A stretch of 6,818 nt of DNA from Roseovarius sp. GTDB lineage: Bacteria; Pseudomonadota; Alphaproteobacteria; Rhodobacterales; Rhodobacteraceae. A program made the position numbers and the translations under genes. Under the pieces are notes generated by a model that did no database searches, was not told the origin of the DNA, and saw only the letters and a list, made by a program, of their open reading frames with translations. Below, one piece after another: positions 1 to 5,105 of the stretch (positions within the stretch are counted from its first letter, which is position 1; every line of letters starts with the position of its first letter). The stretch is taken from positions 1 to 6,818 of the forward strand of contig JALQUE010000252.1 of the NCBI GenBank assembly GCA_023260815.1, in the 5' to 3' direction.

Positions 1-1
1 C

Positions 2-1726
2 GGACAGGCCAATGCGGTTCTGGCCTCGACCGTCGGGGGCATGGACATGCGCGACGAACGCCGGGCCTTGGAGCGCGGCGCGCATATCGTCGTCGCCACG
101 CCCGGCCGTCTGCGCGATCATATCATGCGGGGCAGCATCGACCTGGGCGCCTTGAAGGCCGTGGTGCTGGATGAAGCCGACGAAATGCTGGACCTGGGGT
201 TTCGCGAAGACCTCGAGTTCATTCTGGAGCAGGCACCGACCGAGCGTCAGACATTGCTGTTCTCGGCCACGGTGCCGGCGGCGATCGCCAAGCTGGCCAG
301 CAATTATCAAAAGGACGCGATCCGGATTTCCACCGCTTCCGGCACCACCCAGCACGCCGATATCGAGTATCGTGCGCTGAACGTGTCGGCGCGGGATGCC
401 GAGAACGCGATCATCAACGTGCTGCGCTATTACGAGGCGCCCAATGCCATCGTGTTCTGCAACACCCGCGCCATGGTCAACCGGTTGACCACCCGGCTGT
501 CGAACCGCAGCTTTTCGGTCGTGGCCCTGTCGGGTGAGCTGTCGCAGAGCGAACGCACCCATGCGCTGCAGGCGATGCGCGACGGGCGGGCCAGGGTATG
601 CGTGGCCACGGATGTGGCCGCACGCGGGATCGACCTGCCGAATCTGGAACTGGTGATCCATGCCGAGTTGCCGACCAATCAGGACACGCTTTTGCACCGT
701 TCCGGCCACACGGGGCGCGCAGGGCGCAAGGGGGTCAGCGCCCTGATCGTGCCACCCGCCGCCCGCAAGAAGGCGCAGCGCCTTCTGGGCTGGGCCAAGG
801 TGAAAGCGGACTGGGCCGATGCGCCCTCGGCAGAAGAGGTCACCGCGAAGGACGATGAGCGCATGTTGGCCGGCACCGAATGGAGCGCCGAAATCGAGGA
901 GTCGCACCGCGAGACCGTGGGCAAGCTGATTGAACGGTTCTCGGCCGAGCAACTGGCGGCGGCGTATGTGCGGCTGTTCCGCGAACGTCATTCGGCGCCC
1001 GAAGAGCTGTCGGATGTATCGGCCCCGCCCGAGCCGCGCGCGGCTTTCGGCCCAAGCGTCTGGTTCTCGGTCGAGGGGGGGCGCGCCGCCGGGGCCGAAC
1101 CGCGCAGGCTGTTGCCGATGCTGTGCAAGATCGGGAACCTGTCGCGCGAGGATGTCGGCGCCATTCGCATTCAGAACGATGTCTCGCTGATCGAAATCCG
1201 GCAAAGCGCGGTTCAGGGTTTTCTGACGGCTGTCGGGTCCGCAATGACACTGGAGGGCGGCGCAAAGCTGACCAAGATGGACAGCGCACCCGCATCCGAC
1301 CGCGGGCCGCGTGCGGACAAGCCATCCAGCCCCAAGGGCAAGCCTGCGGCAAGGCCTGCGCCCCCGACAGAGGTGCGGCAAGACAAGCCCGTGCGAGCCG
1401 GCACGACAACGCCGGTGGATTGGAACGATGATCCCAAGCCGCGCGTGAAAAAGCCCAAGCCGGGGTCAAAGCCAGCGTCCGCGGCAAAGCCCAAGCGCGA
1501 TGACAGCCGCAAGGCCGAAGACCGCCCGGCACGGCTGGGCGCGTCGGTTCTGGCCAAGCGAAAGCCCGGAAAAGGCACTGGGCAGGCTGGTGGCGACGCA
1601 TCGGGGCGCGGGCCGAAACCGCCCGCCGGCAAACCGAGCAGCAAGAAAAACCGCGCCAGACAAGCGGCCAAAGCCGCCGCCGGGGCAACGGCTGCCAAGG
1701 CGCGCAAGCCCCGCACGAAATCCTGA
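2..1726 (+). CDS. DEAD-box ATP-dependent RNA helicase with DbpA-type RNA-binding domain (5' partial)
   Basis: ATP-dependent remodelling of RNA duplexes, probably in ribosome assembly or RNA decay in the cytoplasm. The reading frame is open to the left edge, so the Q motif and Walker A (motif I) lie outside; the ATG at 41 is internal. Numbering from that ATG: TPGR (20-23), DEAD (44-47), SAT (75-77), motif IV around 135-143 (AIVFCNTR), motif V ATDVAARGID (189-198), and motif VI HRSGHTGR (219-226). Residues about 337-397 (GPSVWFSVEGG ... VGAIRI ... VSLIEIR) look like the DbpA RNA-binding fold found in DbpA and CsdA/DeaD-type helicases. From about 415 to 561 the protein is a disordered tail rich in Lys, Pro, Ala and Arg, as is common in Rhodobacteraceae homologues. 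The odd point is His223 where motif VI normally has an arginine finger. The exact subfamily (dbpA, deaD or other) is not decided. It converges on fpr and is probably unrelated to the catabolic genes. Confidence 0.95.
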   Translation, partial: GQANAVLASTVGGMDMRDERRALERGAHIVVATPGRLRDHIMRGSIDLGALKAVVLDEADEMLDLGFREDLEFILEQAPTERQTLLFSATVPAAIAKLASNYQKDAIRISTASGTTQHADIEYRALNVSARDAENAIINVLRYYEAPNAIVFCNTRAMVNRLTTRLSNRSFSVVALSGELSQSERTHALQAMRDGRARVCVATDVAARGIDLPNLELVIHAELPTNQDTLLHRSGHTGRAGRKGVSALIVPPAARKKAQRLLGWAKVKADWADAPSAEEVTAKDDERMLAGTEWSAEIEESHRETVGKLIERFSAEQLAAAYVRLFRERHSAPEELSDVSAPPEPRAAFGPSVWFSVEGGRAAGAEPRRLLPMLCKIGNLSREDVGAIRIQNDVSLIEIRQSAVQGFLTAVGSAMTLEGGAKLTKMDSAPASDRGPRADKPSSPKGKPAARPAPPTEVRQDKPVRAGTTTPVDWNDDPKPRVKKPKPGSKPASAAKPKRDDSRKAEDRPARLGASVLAKRKPGKGTGQAGGDASGRGPKPPAGKPSSKKNRARQAAKAAAGATAAKARKPRTKS

Positions 1727-1755
1727 CCACGGCCCCTTGTTGCCAGAATGGATTT

Positions 1756-1786
1756 CGGGCCGCCGCTGAAGGGCGGCATGATCCCG
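1756..1786. terminator. Possible hairpin between convergent helicase and fpr genes
   Basis: The 111-base gap between the two convergent stop codons holds an inverted repeat, GCCGCC (1759-1764) and GGCGGC (1772-1777), with a 7-base loop. Three outer pairs are possible (CGG 1756-1758 with CCG 1784-1786) across a 6-base bulge. The position suits a shared bidirectional terminator, but there is no T-tract on either side, so this is not a canonical intrinsic terminator. The rest of the gap (1787-1837) is AT-richer and holds only weak repeats. Confidence 0.25.
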
Positions 1787-1837
1787 AAGGGGCGTTTGTG
1801 TACGATTTGACCTATTTTATCACAGGATAGTACCAAA

Positions 1838-2647
1838 TCAATCCACGAACGCCCGTTCGACCACGTAGGCCCCGGGCGAACTGTTGGAGCCTTCCTTCAA
1901 GCCAGCAGCCTCGCACAGCGTTTTGCTATCGCGCAGCATCTCCATCGAGCCGCAGATCATGACACGGTCGGTCGCTGGATCGAGCGCGGGCAGGCCAAGA
2001 TCGTCGAACACACGGCCCGAGGTGATCGCATCGGTCACGCGCAGGCGGCGGGGGTGGTCTTGGCGGGTGACGCAGGTGTAATGGCGCAACCGGGCGGCGG
2101 CCATCTCGCCCACCAGAGGATCCGTCTGCGTGGCTGCCACCAGATCTTCGCCATAGGTCAGTTCCGCCCGCTGCCGACACCCATGCATCAGAACAACCGT
2201 ATCGAATTTTTCATAGGTTTCCGGATCACGGACAAGGCTGGCAAACGGCGCGAGTCCGGTGCCCGTGGACAGCATATAGAGCCTGCGCCCGGGCAGCAGA
2301 GCATCCAGAACAAGCGTTCCCGTCGGTTTCTTGCGCATCAGAACGGTATCGCCCGGGGCGATCCGTTGCAGATGTTCGGTCAGCGGACCGTCGGGCACCT
2401 TGATCGAATAGAATTCCAGTTCGTCATCCCATGAGGGCGACGCGATGGAGTAAGCGCGAAAGACCGGGCGTTCGGCATTCGGCAAACCGATCATCACGAA
2501 TTCGCCCGAGCGAAACCGGAAGCTTGCCGGGCGCGTCATGCGAAACCGAAACAGGCGGTCGGTGTAATGGTCGACCTCGGTCACGGTTTCGGCAAAGCAA
2601 TTGGCCGGGATCGGAAACATCGGGGCCGAGGGGGACTGAACTGTCAT
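1838..2647 (-). CDS. fpr: Ferredoxin--NADP(+) reductase (FAD-binding)
   Basis: Flavoenzyme that exchanges electrons between NADPH and ferredoxin or flavodoxin in the cytoplasm. The protein is 269 residues, typical of bacterial Fpr. In order: an FAD-binding beta-barrel with RAYS (64-67), the flavin-binding arginine and serine motif; the NADP-binding fold with GTGLAPF (129-135); HGCRQRAELTY (155-165); ICGS (231-234); and a C-terminal extension GAYVVERAFVD (259-269), which resembles the Rhodobacter capsulatus type. The open frame extends to 2686, but the start at 2647 is preferred: AAAGGA lies 7 bases upstream, and MTVQSP suits the family N-terminus better. The gene is separated from marR by 123 bases that carry a promoter-like sequence and a palindrome shared with the enamidase promoter. 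Fpr is often a housekeeping or oxidative-stress gene, so its place in a catabolic regulon is an inference. Confidence 0.95.
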   Translation of the reverse strand: MTVQSPSAPMFPIPANCFAETVTEVDHYTDRLFRFRMTRPASFRFRSGEFVMIGLPNAERPVFRAYSIASPSWDDELEFYSIKVPDGPLTEHLQRIAPGDTVLMRKKPTGTLVLDALLPGRRLYMLSTGTGLAPFASLVRDPETYEKFDTVVLMHGCRQRAELTYGEDLVAATQTDPLVGEMAAARLRHYTCVTRQDHPRRLRVTDAITSGRVFDDLGLPALDPATDRVMICGSMEMLRDSKTLCEAAGLKEGSNSSPGAYVVERAFVD

Positions 2648-2679
2648 CGGGGCGTCCTTTCGAATTGGTCCCGGAAACG

Positions 2680-2708
2680 GTAGCAAATTTTTGTTTGTAT
2701 GCTAACAA
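2680..2708 (-). promoter_or_regulatory. Predicted fpr promoter
   Basis: On the minus strand, TTGTTA (2708-2703) as -35 and TGCTAC (2685-2680) as -10 are separated by exactly 17 bases. The -35 is a fair match and the -10 a weak one. Transcription would start near 2673, giving a leader of roughly 26 bases before the ATG at 2647. The region is clearly AT-richer than its surroundings. The palindrome at 2691-2708 covers the -35 element and most of the spacer, a position that would suit a repressor. Confidence 0.45.
2691..2708. promoter_or_regulatory. Putative MarR operator, fpr copy
   Basis: The plus strand reads TTGTTTGTATGCTAACAA. It differs at 2 of 18 positions from the perfect palindrome TTGTTTGTATACAAACAA. 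A related copy, 14 of 20 bases identical when two flanking bases are included, lies at 5045-5062 before the enamidase gene. Length and twofold symmetry fit binding by a dimeric winged-helix MarR protein, and a marR gene lies next to it. No other copy was seen in the window. Confidence 0.55.
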
Positions 2709-2725
2709 TTATTTCGCTTTTCCCC

Positions 2726-2745
2726 GTGGGCCTTCCGGCCACCAC
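2726..2745 (-). terminator. Possible weak hairpin after marR
   Basis: Downstream of the marR stop, the minus-strand RNA can form GGCC-GGAA-GGCC (2740-2729), with a GNRA-type tetraloop. Three further pairs (GTG 2745-2743 with CAC 2728-2726) are possible past a 2-base bulge. It is followed by GGGGAAAAG rather than a U-tract. It could slow or partly stop read-through from the enamidase operon into fpr, but the evidence is thin. Confidence 0.2.
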
Positions 2746-2770
2746 ATCGCCGCCGCAGGCGTGGCAAATC

Positions 2771-3244
2771 TCAGCCGATCTTGCGCAGGAGTCGCTGGAG
2801 GGTGGTCTGTTCGCTGCGCGTCAATGGCGCGAGGGTCAGGCGGGTGATCTCGCTGGCCAGGGGCAAGACCCGATCATGCACGCGCCAACCTTCAGGGGTC
2901 AGGCGCAGCATGTGCAGGCGGTGGTCTTCATCCGATGGGAACTTTTCGATCAGGCCGCGTTGCGTCAGGCGTCGCACGACCCCGTTGATGGTCGAGTTGT
3001 CCATCGCGGTCTGCCGCCCGAGCGAGTTTTGCGACGACGGCTCCACCTCGGCGAGTTTGACCAGCGCCGCGAATTGCTGCGCTGTCAGCCCTTCGGCCAT
3101 GTGAGCGGTGAATATGCTGAGGTGGCGTTGCTGCGCCTTGCGCAAAAGAAAGCCCGCCTGCGTGTCCAGCACATAGCGACGGCGCCCTCGTTTTGCGGTT
3201 CCATCGTCTTGATGGGCCTCGTTTGCAGGCTCACTCCGGCTCAA
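2771..3244 (-). CDS. MarR family transcriptional regulator
   Basis: Cytoplasmic DNA-binding protein of 157 residues, normal for MarR proteins, which usually repress nearby genes as dimers and release DNA on binding a small, often aromatic, ligand. The winged helix-turn-helix covers about 53-116. The recognition helix lies near DNSTINGVVRRL (82-93), followed by GLIEK (97-101) and a wing with DEDHR (105-109), the conserved Asp/Arg wing signature; LRLTPEG (113-119) follows. The N-terminal 24 residues are charged and probably disordered. The frame has no ATG between the upstream in-frame stop and residue 49, so the start is TTG at 3244, supported by GAGAGGA 8 bases upstream. It is the last gene after the DUF1185 gene, 18 bases downstream of its stop codon, and is probably co-transcribed. 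Likely targets are the palindromes at 5045-5062 and 2691-2708. MarR-type repressors also control aerobic nicotinate degradation in Pseudomonas (NicR); no direct relationship to NicR is claimed. Confidence 0.92.
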   Translation of the reverse strand: MSRSEPANEAHQDDGTAKRGRRRYVLDTQAGFLLRKAQQRHLSIFTAHMAEGLTAQQFAALVKLAEVEPSSQNSLGRQTAMDNSTINGVVRRLTQRGLIEKFPSDEDHRLHMLRLTPEGWRVHDRVLPLASEITRLTLAPLTRSEQTTLQRLLRKIG

Positions 3245-3252
3245 GATGCGGT

Positions 3253-3259
3253 TCCTCTC
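3253..3259 (-). promoter_or_regulatory. Ribosome binding site that sets the TTG start of marR
   Basis: The minus strand reads GAGAGGA, a strong Shine-Dalgarno match, 8 bases before TTG at 3244-3242. It lies wholly in the 18 bases after the stop codon of the DUF1185 gene. The next in-frame candidate, GTG at residue 25, has poorer spacing. Confidence 0.7.
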
Positions 3260-3262
3260 AGG

Positions 3263-3847
3263 TCAGCGCAGTCCGTCTTTGCCGATCGCTTCGGCGGCTG
3301 TCAACCCGCCGACCCGGGGCAAGGGCCGCCCGCTATCGGTGACGGCGACGGCGACCATGATCTCGCCCGAGCGCGGCGCATCGTTCAGACGCACCTCAAA
3401 TCCATCGAAATGGCTGCGGACATAGGCGGCGTCCTTGTGGCCAAGCGGCACGTCGAGCGGCTGACCGGGGCCACCCATCTTCTTGGACGAGGGCACAAGG
3501 GCTGCCCCCTTTTCGACAGCGGCCCGCAAGGGTGCGCCCAACTTGGGATGCAGGATGGCGGCGGCATGCTCCAACTCTCCGTTTTCGCCCACCATCGCGG
3601 CCTTGCCATAGCTTTCGGCCTCGGCTGGGGTGATCCCCAGAGCTTCGACGCAGCGTCGGCCCAGCAGGTCACCAAGCTCGGCGCCGATGTCCATCAGGGG
3701 GGTCAGATCGGCCTCGAAGCGGCCTGCAAAGGGGTTTTCGATGATGGCCACCGCTGCGGCACGGCGCGTCGGCGGCGCGATGGTCTGCCCCATTTCGGTA
3801 TGGGTTTCGTCAAGAAAAACGGCAATCTTGCGGATGTTCGCCTGCAT
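3263..3847 (-). CDS. Amino acid synthesis family protein (DUF1185, AA_synth-like)
   Basis: A 194-residue soluble protein of the family usually named 'amino acid synthesis' (PF06684, formerly DUF1185). No enzymatic activity is firmly established for this family to my knowledge, so no reaction is assigned. Visible features: an N-terminal strand (IRKIAVFLDETHTEMG, 5-20), VAIIENPFAGRF (33-44) followed by DLTPLMDIGAELGDLL, then YGKAAMVGENGELEHAAAILHP (80-101), a Gly/Lys-rich stretch SSKKMGGPGQPLDVPLGHKDAAYVRSH split over 120-146, and a C-terminal GEIMVAVAVTDSGRP (161-175). There is no signal peptide or membrane segment. The start at 3847 has AAGGAG 7 bases upstream. It begins 12 bases after the enamidase-like stop codon and ends 18 bases before marR, so the three are probably one operon. 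The context suggests an accessory or downstream role in catabolism of a cyclic amide rather than in amino-acid biosynthesis. Confidence 0.88.
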   Translation of the reverse strand: MQANIRKIAVFLDETHTEMGQTIAPPTRRAAAVAIIENPFAGRFEADLTPLMDIGAELGDLLGRRCVEALGITPAEAESYGKAAMVGENGELEHAAAILHPKLGAPLRAAVEKGAALVPSSKKMGGPGQPLDVPLGHKDAAYVRSHFDGFEVRLNDAPRSGEIMVAVAVTDSGRPLPRVGGLTAAEAIGKDGLR

Positions 3848-3859
3848 TTCAGTGCTCCT

Positions 3860-5029
3860 TCAAATCACCGGCACGCGGGCCGATGGGGGGGTCGACCGCG
3901 AGCGCCCGGTGCGCATCTTGCCGTCAATCATCACAGCGGCGATACCGGGGATATTGCCCATGGCCATCGCACCCAGAACATCGTCACCCGCCGAGCCGCC
4001 GGGGCGGTCCATGAAGACCAGATCAGCCGGGCGACCGGGGGCCAGGATACCTTGGCTCAGTCCGCGCCGCGTGGCCACGTTGCCGGTTCCGCAGCACCAG
4101 GCAAGTTCCGCCGGAAGCCCGCCGAAACTGGCCAGGAGGGTCGCCATGCGCAACATGCCATTGGGCTGAACACCCGAGCCCGCAGGCGCATCGGTGCCGA
4201 TCAGGAAATCGGCCAGCCGGTCGTTTTCCATTGCCCCTTCAAGCGCAACGATGGCAGATTTTTCGTTGCCATTATGCACAGCCTCGAGCGCGCCGGTGGC
4301 ATGGCGGCACAGCGCGCGGATATCGTCATGCGGGATGGATGTGGGGCCGCCATTTATATGGCTGACGACATCTGGCTGTGCCTCGAGCACGTCATCGGCG
4401 CCGACCAGATGCGAGCCGGCAATCGACGGCCCGCCCGTGTGCATGATCGTCTCGATCCCCAACTCGCGGCACCAAGCGGTCACGCGGGCGGCGTCCGGTC
4501 CCTTGGCGACGGTGCCCAATCCGATCTCGCCGATATGGCGGATACGGGCGTCTTTCAGGGCGACATAGAAATCGCGGTCAAAGTCCAGTTCCGGCACCGG
4601 CGCGCCCGCGATGACCTTGGCGCCCACAGCCCGAAAATTGGTAAAGCAACGCTGTGCGACCATCGCAAGCGCCTTGACCCCCTCGGCATCCTTGGGGCGA
4701 CCCGGCAGATGCACCTCGCCCGCCGATATGAAGCTGGTCACGCCGCCATTGACGTTCATCTCGATCCAGCCGGTCTGGTTCTGGCGGGGGGTCCAGTCGC
4801 CGAAGACCGGGTGGCAATGGCCGTCGATCAACCCCGGCGCCACGGCGCAACCGGCGGCGTCAATCTCGTGGTCGGCGGGTTCGGCGGTGAAGCCCGCGAT
4901 CACGCCATCCTCGATCAAGAGGCAGTCGCTGTCGGCCAGGGGGGCGTTCAGATCGCCGGTGAGCAACAGGCCGATATTGCGGATCAAGCAGCGACCGGTG
5001 GCCGGTGTATCCTTGGTTTCAACAGCCAT
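3860..5029 (-). CDS. Enamidase-like metal-dependent amidohydrolase
   Basis: Predicted cytoplasmic cyclic-amide hydrolase of 389 residues. It resembles, as recalled, the enamidase (Ena) of Eubacterium barkeri, which hydrolyses 1,4,5,6-tetrahydro-6-oxonicotinate to 2-formylglutarate in nicotinate fermentation. Shared blocks: PGLIDGHCH (65-73), SAGEVHLPGRPKDAEG (102-117), IGEIGLGT (166-173), IMHTGGPSIAGS (195-206), DVVSHINGGPTSI (220-232), IGTDAPAGSG (277-286), LAPGRPADL (329-337) and a C-terminal GNIPGIAAVMIDG ... STPP. Candidate ligands of the binuclear metal centre are all present: His71, His73, Glu168 (bridging), His197, His224 and Asp280. Family proteins have this length, so the gene looks intact. 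The ATG at 5029 has GGGGA 6 bases upstream. It leads the probable operon enamidase-DUF1185-marR and has its own promoter-like sequence with a palindrome. The exact substrate is unproven; a related lactam or enamide is possible. Confidence 0.88.
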   Translation of the reverse strand: MAVETKDTPATGRCLIRNIGLLLTGDLNAPLADSDCLLIEDGVIAGFTAEPADHEIDAAGCAVAPGLIDGHCHPVFGDWTPRQNQTGWIEMNVNGGVTSFISAGEVHLPGRPKDAEGVKALAMVAQRCFTNFRAVGAKVIAGAPVPELDFDRDFYVALKDARIRHIGEIGLGTVAKGPDAARVTAWCRELGIETIMHTGGPSIAGSHLVGADDVLEAQPDVVSHINGGPTSIPHDDIRALCRHATGALEAVHNGNEKSAIVALEGAMENDRLADFLIGTDAPAGSGVQPNGMLRMATLLASFGGLPAELAWCCGTGNVATRRGLSQGILAPGRPADLVFMDRPGGSAGDDVLGAMAMGNIPGIAAVMIDGKMRTGRSRSTPPSARVPVI

Positions 5030-5044
5030 TCAAAATCCCCAATC

Positions 5045-5062
5045 TTGTTTGTGTAGAAACGA
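5045..5062. promoter_or_regulatory. Putative MarR operator, enamidase-operon copy
   Basis: The plus strand reads TTGTTTGTGTAGAAACGA, 15 of 18 matches to the palindrome TTGTTTGTATACAAACAA and the same left arm (TTGTTTGT) as the copy at 2691-2708. It lies 16 bases before the enamidase-like start codon and overlaps the predicted -10 element and transcription start, as expected for repression. The gene product of the last cistron, the MarR protein, is the obvious candidate, which would make the operon self-regulating. Confidence 0.55.
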
Positions 5063-5087
5063 TACTGCGCCGCATGTGAGCTGACAA
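5059..5087 (-). promoter_or_regulatory. Predicted promoter of the enamidase-DUF1185-marR operon
   Basis: On the minus strand, TTGTCA (5087-5082, 5 of 6 matches to TTGACA) and TATCGT (5064-5059, 4 of 6 matches to TATAAT) are separated by exactly 17 bases. The start site would fall near 5052, leaving a leader of about 23 bases that holds the GGGGA ribosome binding site. This sits in the 76-base gap after the dctM stop, so the catabolic genes can be expressed apart from the TRAP genes, although read-through from dctM is also possible. Confidence 0.5.
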
Positions 5088-5105
5088 GCCCGCTGCGAAG
5101 CACGG

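Noticed and set aside
1794..1803. GTTTGTGTAC, resembling a half of the putative MarR operator.
   Set aside because: Only one arm is present, the other side (GATTTGA) does not match, and the position between two convergent gene ends has no promoter to control.
840..1836. Minus-strand frames of 296 and 207 codons opposite the helicase C-terminal half.
   Set aside because: Arg/Pro/Ala-rich shadows of the helicase tail, with no family signature.
1804..1839. Inverted repeat GATTTG ... CAAATC with a short inner CTAT/ATAG pair.
   Set aside because: Only 6 and 4 pairs with unequal spacers and an AT-rich 11-base loop; one arm runs into the fpr stop codon. It could be part of a terminator but is not distinguishable from chance.
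2699..5056. A 785-codon open frame on the plus strand, antisense to marR, DUF1185 and the enamidase-like gene, starting and stopping inside the two palindromes.
   Set aside because: The minus-strand genes have clear families, good ribosome binding sites and tight spacing. The plus-strand product has no recognisable domain and the His/Gln/Gly/Arg-rich make-up of an antisense frame in GC-rich DNA. The end points in the palindromes look like coincidence: ATG and TAG happen to occur there.
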